64,000 nucleotides of DNA. Source: Heliocybe sulcata (Eukaryota; Basidiomycota; Agaricomycetes; Gloeophyllales; Gloeophyllaceae). This document shows, piece by piece, positions 12,341-24,507 of this stretch (position 1 is the stretch's first letter; every line of letters starts with the position of its first letter). Made by a program: the position numbers and the translations under genes. The DNA lies in contig ML213547.1 of assembly GCA_004369045.1 (NCBI GenBank), positions 1 through 64,000 of the forward strand, given 5' to 3'. The notes beneath the pieces are model-generated. The model ran no database searches. It worked only from the letters and a program-made list of their open reading frames with translations, and was not told the origin of the DNA.

Positions 12341-12792
12341 GAAGGGTTGGAGACAACACTGGAAGTCCTGCGGCATCGCCAACAGATACCTGACCCTAGG
12401 CTAGGCATCGATTCCAGCCTTATGCGACGCTGCACCGGTAATGTGACACTAATCCATGTCTGACAGAGAGCACAAACTGAACAGAAGGGTATGAAACATC
12501 AAATACTTACCTGTGTGCACAAAACAATATTAGAATTCATCTCTCGCTCAAAGCCGAAGGGTCCGCCAAACATGACCAAATGAATTCACCGGATGGTATT
12601 ACACGAGTAATGATGTAATTAATTGTCTAGATATTCACCGCACCCTAGTCCTAGTCCGAAGGTGTATCGCAGCACAGTTTGCTCTATACGACTCTCATCC
12701 GTGCTGCGCTCCAGAAGACATCTGAACGCACCACCCTACGTCCGCAGTTCGATGCCCTTATCAGCTTCCGACAATGCATGCCTGCGAACGCG

Positions 12793-12801
12793 CATAAATA
12801 G
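12793..12801 (+). promoter_or_regulatory. TATA-like box of the first TAP-type hydrolase gene
   Basis: CATAAATAG lies 55 bp upstream of the chosen ATG at 12856, a usual spacing for a fungal TATA element and short 5' UTR. Confidence 0.45.
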
Positions 12802-12855
12802 ACCAACGAGGGGAGGATTATCTCTCAACTGACCGTTCAGCGGTGACCGGACGGT

Positions 12856-15035
12856 ATGGGCGACATGAAGGAATGGCCTCGCGAGCTGACTCTCGGTCAC
12901 TTACCTGTGCACAGTACTGGCAGCCACTCTCCAACCAGTCCTTCCTGGGGGAGACTTGCGTTCCGGGCTCTCGTCGCGCTCAGTCTCTCGCTCTTCTTCG
13001 TGAAGGGAGTATCGGAATGGCGTACGAACTGGAATCTTCATTCACGCGTAGAGTGGAAGGCGTGCGGCGATAATTTCCAGTGCGCGAATATCAGTCTCCC
13101 GCTGGACTACCGCAACACGAGCGATCCGCGTGCGATCAGTATTGCTGTGACGAGATACCTGGCGACGAATACCACGCATAGGTGATTATCATACCAAACA
13201 GCATGTGTGGTGGTTGACGCTCATCATCGGTAGGGAGGGGTCGGTGTTTATCAACCCTGGAGGTCCAGGTAAGTGGAGTGGTTAGTAACTTGAGGTCGAA
13301 GACAAGGTCGTCACACGGGGCACTAGGAGGATCGGGGACAGCCTTGGCGTACCGCTCGGGTCCACACATGTCCGAAGTCCTCAAAGGCCGGTACGATATT
13401 GTCGGATTCGATCCGCGCGGCATCAACCTCACGCGTCCCTATACATCGTGCTTCGAGTCTAAATTAGACGAGGACGTCTTCGCTGTGGAGGTTAAAAAGT
13501 TCCAGCTCAACCTGCCAGTGAATGTCACCGAAAGTGTTATGGTGGACCTGGACGCGCAGGTCGCACGCGCTGCGGGTGCAATGGAGGCGCTGAGCAGCCA
13601 TTGCGCAGAGAGAGTGGGCGATTATATGGCTTATTTTGGTAGGAGGACTTTCGCCATGTGTAGACGGAGCGTGACGTCCCCTTTTAGGTACGGAGTTTGT
13701 AGCGAGGGATATCGATGAGCTATCCAAGATCATTGAAGGGGAGGATAAACGCGTCAATTGTGAGTGTTAATCTGATCCCTTGCACGCTGGATAAAGATTG
13801 GACTTGTTGTTTAGACTGGGGTTTCTCATATGGCACCATTCTCGGGCAGTACCTCATCAAAGTGCTCCCTCCTTCGCGATTGGGAAAGGTCATAATCGAC
13901 GGCGTCGTCAACCCTGATATCTGGGTCGGCTATTCGCCCCGCTCATTCGAAGGTACCGTGCCTTTGCCTTCCTTACTAGCCTTCTGCTCACCCGCCTCCT
14001 CAGGCTACTTCAACGACGTCGACAACGTGCTCTTCTCCTTCGCCGAGTCGTGCGTACAAGCGGGCGGCGCGTGTGCCCTGTCCTCTTTATCCCCGTCCGA
14101 GATCGTGGCGCGCGTAGACGAGACGATCGAGTTGGTGTATTACACGCCGCAGCCGGTCACTGACCTGCCTGTACCAGCCGTAGCCACGGCGGCGAACCTG
14201 CGCAAGCTGATATTTGATGCCATGTACAAGATCCAGAAATGGGGCGACCTGGCAGTCCACCTCGATAACGCCTTCCACGGCAATTTCACGGGCGTCGTCA
14301 ACGAGACGATGGTGAAAGTCGACCCAGAAGGCAGGTCGAAGCCGGATTACTCTTCTTACTCAGGCAACACTATCAGGGTACGTGTGCTCTCCCATCTTTC
14401 GCTCAGAGACAGGGTGAGAGATGCATTCCACTCAGTGCACGGACGCGAAACCCTACCCGTCGGAGAAAGAGGTCCCGACCAACGCCGAGATCGCGGGGTA
14501 CGTGCTCGAGTCGATGAAGACCTACTCTGGCCGGATGGGCGACCAGTTCTTCCCGTGGTCGTTCTGTCATCTGTGGAAGGGCATCGACCCGCGGCGGAGC
14601 AGGTATGAGGGCACGTTCGAGATGGAGGATGGTACGCTCGACACGCCCATTCTAGTGTTGTCGTAAGTGACATGCTTTTCCCTTTCTATGCCCCGCTGAA
14701 ACGAGCGTCGTCTGATATATAGGAATACGTATGACCCCGTCACCCCGCTGACCAACGCCGTGTACGCGAAGGAGAGGCTCGGGTCCAACGCGCGGCTGGT
14801 CCAGCAGGTGGACGGGTGGGGCCACTGCACGATCGCGCAGAAGTCGTTCTGCACTGCGGACGTGATTAGCAGGTACATGCTGGACGGCGAGGTGCCGGCT
14901 GCGAACCATACGTTGTGTAATGTCGTGGAGCAGCCGTTCGTGCCGTTTGAAGACATGTCGGTGGTGCCAGATGAGGTGGGTGAGGCAGAGGTGAGGATGG
15001 CCTGGGCGAGGCTGTCGGAGGAGTGGGTGTACTAG
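12856..15035 (+). CDS. Membrane-anchored alpha/beta-hydrolase, TAP-type peptidase (copy 1)
   Basis: Eight exons (12856-13181, 13234-13268, 13327-13638, 13688-13759, 13815-13952, 14004-14377, 14436-14662, 14723-15035) give 598 residues with every junction in frame. An N-terminal hydrophobic segment (about residues 38-55, ALVALSLSLFFV) suggests a type II anchor or uncleaved signal. Family landmarks follow in order: NPGGPGGSG oxyanion loop, GFDPRGI, YWGFSYGT nucleophile elbow with the serine, and a C-terminal TAP-like part with NTYDPVTP (acid) and GWGHC (histidine). Such proteins resemble bacterial tripeptidyl aminopeptidases; the substrate here is unknown. Several N-x-T/S sites fit a secretory location. 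A close paralogue lies at 32105-34213 with identical lengths for exons 2-8. Confidence 0.9.
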
Positions 15036-15944
15036 CCTGGTTGGGTCAGTCAGCCGTATCTTGCGTGTTATGGCAGTGCCCTATACAGGTGATGATGGAG
15101 GGGAGTACTCAGGGTTTCGATGCTTTACAGTGTACCACGCATTATGAAGACGTTCCTAGGGATACTAGTCAGGTCCGTCGCGGTGTCTCAGGGCGTACGA
15201 CAAGCGTGCACTTGCTGCCCTGGCGGATGGTCAAAGGTGATGGTCCTAAATTGCTCGATCTCCTCCTCCGCTCCCGCTGCTTCTCTACTCCTCCATCAGG
15301 TCCTCAGGGCAAATCCCTGGTGATACGCATTCTAACTCCCGGAGTTGGAGCTCCAGGGAGACTCTTGCTGCACCAATTGCCCAGTTGATCTTCATTTCCG
15401 CTTGTCAGCTACCCTCCCTCCCAATAGTGGCTCTGTGATAGCGGAAAGGCAGTCGAGCCGCCGCAGTGTAATCTGGTGTGTCCATCTGACGGTAAGATAT
15501 CTTGCAGTATCGGCCGTTCGTTAGGAGAATCGACTTCGGGAGCCAGGACCAGCGCCAGAGATGCGAGCATGCTACTCGTGAGGTGCAGTTTTTAGACGCT
15601 ATTTATGCGCAATGTCTGTAATATAGATTTCCTGAGGATTATCCGCAGGCTTCTAGCCCTTGGTACTGTTCATGCTGCGGGCCCGCGGCTTGGCTTACAC
15701 AGATGTCCGCCCGATACCGTCGAAATTCTTTCACAAAATATCCGCTCCCAAGCGGAGACTGCTTACAAGCGTGACAAATGCAGTGTTACTATTGCGTGCA
15801 AGGTGCAGTCTTGTACATGTTAGTCGAACAATGCCTGCACGGTTCTTTGTTGTGCATCTCTTCGGCAAGGGCCGGCGGCACCCCTCGGTCTGAACCGTCT
15901 TTCGATACAATCAATCCTGCTCTGCTTGTTTCACCACGTTTGCG
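15036..15944. other. Intergenic, no recognisable gene
   Basis: Short frames only. The right end would include the promoter of the F-box/LRR gene that starts at 15945. Confidence 0.4.
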
Positions 15945-17898
15945 ATGTCTGATACAATTGTGGCACGAGACGTCTCTGATAGCTTGATCATGCAGGGCGC
16001 TGCAGTGGGCGTCAATCCAGTAAGTGGGAAATGCCGTACGGTTCTTCTGTCCGTGCCACTGACTCTCTGGCAAGACATCTCCGAACAAGCAACGGGTGGC
16101 ATTGATGGTGCCGGTCGAAGTTCGCGAAATGATATGCCGCTCTATTCGCGAGACGAGCGGTCGCTGGACTTCGACCTGGAGAACGGATATATACCATCTC
16201 GCATTAGTGTGCAAGGCATACAACGCAGTTGCTCTGGACGCGCTTTGGGACCATCTGGAAAGCCTATGGCCACTCTTGGATCTCATTCCCTCGGTGAGAA
16301 TTGAGGCGAGACAAAGGACGAGTGCCGCGGAAACCGTGAGTGGCTGTGGTCATGAGGCTTAGTCCCCCCACTAAAACCTATTCGCGTGAAGAATTCCGAG
16401 ATAGCTCGAGGATAACGAAGAAGACTGGCGCCGTTTCGACAATACGCGTCGTGCGTCCGGTTTTTGCAACATGAGATCAGCCCTCGCGATCCTGATGTTT
16501 CCCTTATGAAGACAATCGTGAAGACGATCAAGTCGTACAGGCACGACCATAGCTTCATCCTTCAATTGCAACGCCTGATTTGGGGAGCGGGAAGCACGGT
16601 GTCTGACGAAGACTCATTTTCTTTGCTCGTTGAAAATATTATGCCCATCCGTGAAGGTTCTTCAGGTCGGCTGGAATCGTGTATCTGACACCGTTTCCGG
16701 GTTTCTGGAGCGTCTCCCGGAGTTAACGCCCAACGTCAAGCAGTTGTACTTCCTCGACGATCTAGCAGGAATGCTCCCCTGTTCCCTGAGTCCCCTCTCT
16801 CATCTTCAGTCTCTGGAAACTCTGGACTTGGCGAGCATAAATGTGGATCAGTTTCAGGAGCTGCGCGCCGGCGTGAGGAATATTAGGCGTCTTTCATTCT
16901 CCGTGGAAGACGTGATCCAGGACTATGACTTCAACATCAAGGACCTTTTCCCTAAACTGGAGGCCCTTACACTCGTCCATGCATTTGTATGGGAGACGAC
17001 TCCTTTTATCAATGCGCTCGGTACTACGTCCTTGCGCAAGCTGGTAAAGCTGTCAGGTGGCGAGGCAGTAAATCAGAAGGCCTTGCGCGGGATGTTCAGC
17101 GCCTTGTCACCTCGATTTGCCGCCACCTTTACGAGTATCCGGATTACCGTCGACAAATTGCGTCCCGAGCCTGGCGTGCTTATGATGCATTCGCTGGAAC
17201 CTCTTCTCTCCCTGGTAGAACTGCGAAGCCTGGAATTATATACCCGCGCTGAAGGAGGGAATCGCGACCTGAAACTTCTGAATGACGACATACGGACGAT
17301 GGTACTTGCTTGGCCGAACATCGAGATACTTGTCCTACTCCTTCAATTCACGGGTCTCACCACGGACAGCCTCTTTGAAATCGCTAGGCACTGCCGCCAT
17401 CTGCGGGAACTTCGACTTTGGCGGATTCGGGTCGTCGAGCTCGACGTTGACCAACTGCCGCAAGTGTCCCTGCCTTCCTTGCGTATCATGCAGATTCATT
17501 ATCACGTCAGATCATCGGCCTCTACTGAGCACTATGGGTATACCCTGAGTCGGCTCTTCCCTAACGTCAATGCGAAGAGGTTACTTCTTGCAGTCGCGAA
17601 GCTTCGGTCCGGAACGAATCGGCGATATGCTGGCTGAGGTCCTGAGGTTGAAGGAGAAGAAGCGGAGAAGATCCAGAGTAGTGACTCGGGCGGCGACACG
17701 GAGGAAGACGAGGATTGCAGCGATACCTGGGGAGAACACCGGGAGGTAGCTCTCGGCGGTAGCTCGAATGACTGGGAGGACCAACTCCCCAGTGTTGAGT
17801 CAGGGATCGGGTATCCTCTGGATGCAGAAGGCATTGAATCCACTGCCGGCAGCAGCACAGATGACTTCGTAGATTCAGACGACCAAATTATCTCTTGA
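15945..17898 (+). pseudogene. F-box/LRR-type protein gene, apparently disrupted
   Basis: Exon 1 (15945-16019, 25 codons from MSDTIVARD) ends at GTAAGT, and exon 2 (from 16090) reads in frame into an F-box-like region: VPVEVREMICRSI, then LVCKAYNAVALDALW. After a GTGAGA donor the frame is lost. DWRRFDN and the following YASCVRFLQHE lie in different frames, and the frame changes again near 16625-16640. A long leucine-rich repeat frame runs 16630-17637. It stops, yet an acidic tail typical of these proteins continues in the same frame to 17898 (DSGGDTEEDED). At least two frameshifts and one stop make a host pseudogene the simplest reading. Sequencing error or unseen introns are alternatives. F-box proteins of this kind recruit substrates to SCF ubiquitin ligases. 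Confidence 0.65.
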
Positions 17899-19800
17899 CG
17901 CGAGTACAACGGAGAAAATATTAAGCACGTATTTGCGAAGTTAAACATCCTGTAATACAGCGTTCAGTTACCTGTGAAGCTAGAATCAAAGTTATTTACC
18001 AGTGCCCAACGGGAAGCGTAACGAGTCCGGGGCATTTGAACCGAGTCCTCAGCGAGTCATTCTCTATAGGACCGGATACCGGCAACATTGTGGAGACGGT
18101 CACGTTAGTGTCGGCCACGGTAGATGCACCCGCTATGACAGAATAGAGCATTGAGATAGTTTGCTAGTACGGGGTGGGGTGGGGATTGTGGCCGACTGAA
18201 CCGGCCGTCACTGGACTTGGTTGGGAGATAGAAGTGGATTATATAGGACAAACAACGAAGCGGTTGAGGATAGTCTCAACGCTTCGAGGCCCAGCTCTCA
18301 CAACTTCAAATCGAGAGAACGTCAGAAGACACTGTACGGCAAAGTATGCCACAGGGGTCCAGGAGCACGTGCCGGAGGCAAACATGGCATTCGCAGGCAT
18401 TGAGGCAGGTATATTCAAGGCGGGAAGCGCACGGAGAAGAGCGGCAATGGCGGGAGTGCTAGTTGGGACCAGCAGCTCAGGGTGAGCCCGAGAACTGACT
18501 CCGCCTGGACATCGACGCTTGTGTGTCTATAGCCCGATCGAAAATCGCAGTTCGTGGCCAAAAGAAGAGGCCACCAGATATCAGACCAAGAATTTCAAGA
18601 AATCACTAGGCAGAGAGTAAAGACGTCCGAGCAGGTAGCGTCGATGGCAGGAGAGCACATAGACGAAGCCTTGTGAGCGATCTCAGGCCTTGGAGGGACA
18701 TGGTTCAATACTGGTACGACTCTAAGACCCTCCGAGTCGGTCGGCATGGTAGCGCAGTATCCGGAAGCTCTGAAGACAGAGAATCAAGCTGGCATTGAGA
18801 GCTGAGCATATCTCATCGGAGCGCGACTCGAATTTGTGAGCGATACATCAGCTGCAGGCTGACTGGTGCAGGTGGGCGAGAATGGAACACTGCGATTTCC
18901 AGACGCCATGTACAAAACCTCGCTGAGCAGCAGGCTCCTGACCGAGGTACTGACAAGGGCAGTGAACAGCTCTGATCGTGGCAACTGCCTGGATGAAGCA
19001 GATAACGCAGGTAGGTAGTGGAGGTATGGCTAGAAGACCGCTGTCACGAGTTGATCATGAGGCTATGTACCTTGGAATGAGATAAGAGGCGGTTGGACGT
19101 GCTCCCGTGCCCGGATGGGGAGTGCTATCGATCACAAGGGGATCATCAACTTGAAGGCAAACATTGCATGCCCGGGAAATAGAACCGCGAGAGAAGCTCT
19201 CGCTAGAAGGTCCATACCTGAGAACGAACAGTCCAAGGCTGCGTCGTATAAGCAGCGAGATTAAGGGAACGATATGGCGGGGTTTGGCTGTGATAGCTGG
19301 ATAGTAGTGTGGCGGTCTTGTCGAAGACTTTCAGCAGTGTAGGGAAATAAGCAGTGTTTCCCGAGATTCGAAGAGACGAAAAGCGAGAGGCGGGAGCAGG
19401 ATGCAGGATGCAGAGTATCTGTAACGGATCATCAAGATGAGATTAAACAAGACCTCGATAAACGAGCACAGAGAGGATAATTGATAAATACCGGATGCTT
19501 AGGTTTCGCTTCCATATCAGCAGTCGAGCACAAGAAGTTGCGGAATTCAAGAATTCAAGTATTAACGGATGGCGTCGCTGTGCCGATACGAAACATTGCA
19601 GCGAGAGACCCCAGGGTGGTCGTAGTTGTCCTCGGAGATGGAGATTACGGTGCGCGAGAGAGGTATCAAGCGCAATAGCGAAGGTCTTGTTGGCCGTGCT
19701 TGTGGTTTGACAGAGTGTCGGTTACGTGAGAGGGATGGCTAAGATGGGGGAATCACCAGTGATGAAGAAGCCGAGGAGACGTCCGCATCAAGACGGGATC
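17899..19800 (-). other. Decayed DNA, possible DUF6534-type remnant
   Basis: No intact gene is visible. On the minus strand a GFFITG stretch near 19770 recalls the N-terminal helix of the gene at 6675-8402. A QAVATIRA stretch near 19000-18965 could match its QKVTTIQS segment. The resemblance is weak and in scattered frames. I report it as a possible third membrane-protein remnant, not as a gene. Confidence 0.25.
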
Positions 19801-19853
19801 AGTAAACGATGAGAGCAGGGATTGGTGCGCCGGCTGAGTTATTCAAGTACCAT

Positions 19854-20078
19854 CTATATTAGATGTACTCTCCTACTCGAATTTCGGCGAGGAATAACAG
19901 AGCACAAATCGCTATACTCTTCAATTTTCTCGGCGCAGCCGTTGAACATTGACTGTTCACCGTCGTCGCCGACGGTGAGCGGTAGCTTGAGCTTAGCGAC
20001 CTTCTTGAAGATGCCCTCGTCCTGGTCGTGCGCGCCGGTGAATAAGGTGAGAGGAGTCATCGACATGTTTTCCTGCAA
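19854..20078 (-). other. Exon-like open fragment of unknown origin
   Basis: A 74-codon minus-strand frame is preceded by TTTGCAG, a good splice acceptor, and begins ENMSMTPLTLFTGAHDQDEG. Its GC-rich third positions are unlike the decayed flanks, so it may be a recent fragment or an isolated exon of a gene whose other exons are lost. I do not recognise the family. Confidence 0.3.
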
Positions 20079-21014
20079 AGGTGCTATAAATTCGCAAACA
20101 CTCCGGAAAGTTCCGTGAAGTCTGCCTTCCTCATCGACTCGTATATCGACTCATAACGCTCAGTCTGTTTTCCGACTTATACTCATGCAGAGTCTCCCTG
20201 CGAACAACGCTTTCAAAAGCACTGTAGTCTCTATCGCAACCGGAACGGAATGCTGACGCGGGCGACTGGATAAAACGGCTCCTAGGCTACCTTTGGCTTC
20301 TGAACGCGCTGTGGACGGAAGAAGATCCTGTGCTTGCTGATCCCTGCGTCGTTCGATTTCTAGAGAAGGCTTCTTGACCTGGAAGCGTGAGTCCCGGTGG
20401 TCCTGCGCCAAGGAGGGACTCAGCATGTACACGCGTCTGGTTTTGCCTGCCTGGACTGCAAGCGTGGCGCCCCTTCAACAGATTTATTGCTAGATTACCC
20501 CCACTCTCCGATTCTGAGTCTCAAGCACATGATGATAATCTCTGATCTAATGATTGGCCTGCTCCTGCTTCCGCGGAGTCCAGATCGTAATTTTAGCTTA
20601 GACCGCCTCATCTTTTGAATCAAGGAAGGATTTTGAAGACCTCTTGCCAAACCGTATGCCGTCGCTTTACCCTGTCCGTACGTACAATACTCTCTCCCTG
20701 GAATCCTTGGAATGACACCGAACGACCTGTTTCCAGCAAGCCCTTGTGCGAGCCGTGCGGATGAGCAGGCCCGGCGCCGGACCCGACCCGCTTGCGAGGC
20801 CCGCCCGGATCACAATGCCTGGTGCGGCGCGTCTATTGCGTACCGATTGAACTCAATATATGCATTTACATCCCCGCAGAGGCGCTCTGTGCCGCCTGTG
20901 GCTTGCATGGGCCGATGCGTATCGTCTCCTCTAGCATGCGGAACGGCTTGCGGAACCAACGAAAAGATGAAGTCCAATCCGTTTGTAATTATCCGCTTCC
21001 CCGTTCTCTGCTGG
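20079..21014. other. Upstream region of the aspartic protease, no gene seen
   Basis: Short frames only. A 90-codon minus-strand frame at 20160-20432 has no domain character. Confidence 0.35.
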
Positions 21015-21023
21015 AATAAAAGG
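21015..21023 (+). promoter_or_regulatory. TATA-like box of the aspartic protease gene
   Basis: AATAAAAGG lies 127 bp upstream of the ATG at 21150. A pyrimidine-rich leader with repeated TCAAG motifs follows just before the start codon. Confidence 0.4.
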
Positions 21024-21149
21024 CGGGCCTACTCTGCCCATATCCCTCACTCAAAATCGCTCTCATCGTTTACAAGTCAAGTCAAGTGTTAAGGTCTCAG
21101 CTCAGCTTTCAAGGCCCTCCCACTCTATCAAGATCAATCTAAAGTCAAG

Positions 21150-22681
21150 ATGTATTTCTCACTTGCTACCGTTATCGCTGCTCTTCCCTTCCTCGTCTCT
21201 GCTTCGCCGCTCCGCTCTGCTAGTTCCGACGCTGCCGGGCAGTATATGAAAATATCTATCTACCGCCGCGACGACTTCTTCCCCGGTGGGGATAGCCTCA
21301 TCAACAAGGACGCAATGCAAGGTCAAATTGAGGACAGCATGGCGTCAGTATTAAACTCTTCCTCATGTAAAATCCTCGCTAACTGGATGACGATAGAAAA
21401 ATCCAACGAGGCTTCGAAGCGTTCCAGCGCAACACGGGTAAACGCCATCCTTCCGATATGGGCAATCTTCTCCATGCCCGTAAGATCGGCCACGATTCCT
21501 TGACTGACTTCTCCAACGTCCTCTGGTACGGCACCATCCAAGTCGGCACTCCTCCTCAGAATTACACAGGTACGTGTCATCGATAGAGTGGCCGAATTTA
21601 TTACTGACCACATATATCCAGTCGATTTCGATACCGGCTCCTCTGACCTCTTCCTCCCTGGTCCAACCTGCAACACCAATTGCGCCGGGCATAAGGCGTA
21701 CAACCCAAGCCAAAGCTCTTCATCGAAGGACACCCACCAGACCTTCCAACTGTCCTACGGCGACGGGTCGTCCGTCCAGGGCGAGCAATACAGCGACTCC
21801 GTCATAATCCAGGGTTTAGCGTCCCAGAATCAGCGACTGGGCGCCGCGACGCAGTATTCGACCGGCTTCAGCAAGAGCCGCTTCCCGCCGGACGGGCTCC
21901 TCGGGCTGGCCTTCCAGGAGATATCCGACTATAATGCGCCCCCGGTGTTCGCGAGCTTTGTGCAGCAGGCGCAGACCACCCAGACGGTGTTCACATTCAG
22001 GCTTACTTCGAGCCAGGGGTCGGAGCTGGAGCTGGGCTCTAGCAGCCTTGCGGGGAACGCTGTGACGTATACTCCAGTCACCCAACAGGTATGTCTCAGA
22101 TGTGCTGTGCTTTGGACGCGAGAAGCTGATGCTGGTGAACCAGGGCTACTGGCAAGTGAACATGCAGAGCGTGTTGGTGAACGGCAAGAATGTCCTTGGA
22201 CAGATATCTGCCATCATCGATTCGGGCACTACCTATATCATCGGAGATGACGCAAACGTGAGGAAGCTGTACGCTTCCATTCCTGGTGCAAAGGATGCGA
22301 GTATGACTGTTGGTCAGGGCTATTACACAGGTACGTCGCCTTTCCGGCATGTGTCCCTTTGTGGTGTCTGACCTCTGTGCCCAGTGCCGTGTAACGCAGT
22401 GCCGACTGTCAGTCTCACGTTCGGCGGAAAGTCGTTCGCCATCTCTCCCAGCATCCTGAACCTCGGACGGGTTTCCAGCGGCTCAAACGACTGTGTCGCC
22501 GCTCTCGTCTCCTCGGGTATCGCTACCGGTAAGCATGCTTTTGTACAGCTAATTCTGCTCATAACTCACCATCCTCTTTCGTGAGACAGACTTCTGGATT
22601 GTCGGCGACATTTTCATGCGAAATGTGAACACGGTATTCGACTACGGCAACAAGCGGGTCGGTTTTTCCCCGCTCAATTGA
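21150..22681 (+). CDS. Secreted pepsin-type aspartic protease (family A1)
   Basis: Six exons (21150-21343, 21397-21569, 21622-22088, 22144-22330, 22385-22528, 22590-22681) give 418 residues, all in frame. The start MYFSLATVIAALPFLVSAS is a clear signal peptide, followed by a propeptide of about 80 residues. The mature region has WYGTIQVGTPPQ, the first catalytic DTGSSD, a YGDGS flap, GLLGLAFQ, the second catalytic DSGTT, and the terminal DFWIVGDIFMR segment ending in VGFSPLN. Length and architecture match polyporopepsin-like secreted proteases of wood-decay fungi, which hydrolyse extracellular protein at acid pH. Five introns of 52-61 nt all have GT-AG ends. No defect is seen. Confidence 0.93.
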
Positions 22682-24255
22682 ACCTTCTACAGAACGCGTC
22701 TCCCTGCTCGTGATATAGTGCTAAGCGCTAAGCCCTGTAATATATTGTTGGAAAAACAAATATTGTGATACTCCTTCCGACTGAATGAATGAGAAGAACC
22801 GGCCAAGCACCATTCTTTTCGGTAACTACAGCTCGGCATTCTGAGTCGATCCATTATCCTCTTCCCTTCTTTTCCTTGCTATACTCCTGATGAATCAGCT
22901 TTTAGTGAACCTCACGGAGAGTCGGTGGCGTTTCTTACAATACTAAGGGGAGTTTACCGTACTTCAATTATTACACAGCCCCTCATCTCGTTCGCAAGGG
23001 AAGCAAATTATTGCCGAGAGTTTCATGAACACCAAGGGAAACGACATGATTGCACCGATCTGGCCCTTCGGCCTGCGCGTGAGCGGCAGAGGTCAACATG
23101 TTTCGTGAAATTGACGTAGAGAAAGCAGAGGCCTCATCACCCTCGATGACGTCGGATTCATATACCTAGATGACGGCGAAGTTGATACGCTAACGCTATC
23201 CCTGTGAGATACGAGTCACAAAAAATCAATCTCGAGTTCTGCTGCAAGATTGCGTGGCGGTACGCGAAGGCTGTACGGGTTGACGTGATTTGTGGGTGTC
23301 GGTGGATGCTAAAACTCAAGCTCCTGTTCCGGGATATCCTGCTCGCAGCCTAAGGTTCGGGGGCACGTCGGATCACCGATTTGGGATAAGCAGGATGCTT
23401 GGTGCGCATACACACCACTGAGGATTTACGTCTAACCCTCGAATGAGAGTCTCGATTGGATTCAAATGGATTTCCGCGGTAAGATGGCCGACCCAGATGC
23501 TGATTATACTTACGAAACAGGTCTTGAACACGAGATGAAAGTAAGATCTGCACAGAGGTAAGAGCACGGCACGCAACTTGTGGGTGATTATAGGTCCATG
23601 AATTCAGACGAAGATGTACCCACTCCGTGCCGGGTTCTGGTAGAATGACTGTGGCGGAAATCATTGAGTATGTTAGTCGCGCATGAAAGGTTATCTTAAT
23701 TGCGCACCTCGCCGTTCAGACACGCTATCGGGTTTCGTCGTAGGATATCTAGAGCACTTTGCAAGCAACCGTGAAGGGCAAAGAATGAATACTGGATGCA
23801 ATTGCCGGCCACTGAGGCTGACCCACCCGAGTGTCAGTTGATGTGTGCGCTTGCCGTTGTGTGGCATAATGCAGTACACTCGCCAGTCGATATCTCCAAT
23901 GCGCCTCATTTCTGCGGCGTATTGGTGGCGAAGAAGGCCTTGGCAGCCTCGCGGATGCCTCCGTGATACTGCTTGCACTGCATTTGGTAATGCCAATCTG
24001 TTCCCTAAATGGGGCTCGGCGCTAATCATAGAAATGTGGCGAGCACTGTTAGGCATATTATACGAGAGGGTCATCGTCTATGGTCAGGATCTTTTGAAGT
24101 TGTCAAGAACAATATGCTGGTAGATAGACTGGAGGAAGAATACCTTGCAGGATGGCACGCTGAGACGATCGACCAGCACTGCTGTGCCGTGGCGAAAGGT
24201 CAAAGTGCAGGAACACCTTCTTAGCACTTTGACATCAGGACGAGACGCCCACCAG
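22682..24255. other. No recognisable gene
   Basis: This is the 3' flank of the protease followed by about 1.4 kb of short frames. Minus-strand frames at 23350-23664 and 23691-24074 carry no motif I recognise and may be decayed. Confidence 0.35.
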
Positions 24256-24265
24256 GCATAAAAGG
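24256..24265 (+). promoter_or_regulatory. TATA-like box of the zinc-finger gene
   Basis: GCATAAAAGG is the only TATA-like motif in the upstream region. It implies a transcript start near 24290 and a 5' UTR of about 220 nt before the ATG at 24508. Confidence 0.4.
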
Positions 24266-24507
24266 TGCCTGAAATCCCCCTCGACCTATCACCCCCCAAC
24301 TTCGAGCACCTATCAAATACGCACCTGTCCCAGCCCAATACATCCCTTCGCACATTAGACCTCTGCTGTATCCTCGATCAACGCTCGATCGACGTTACCT
24401 CGACGCCACACGGCCGAACACGCTCGCCACAGTCACACTCGACACCATTCCGCACGACCTGTACTCACACTAGACGTCTTGAACACAACTCCACGACTTC
24501 GAAACCT

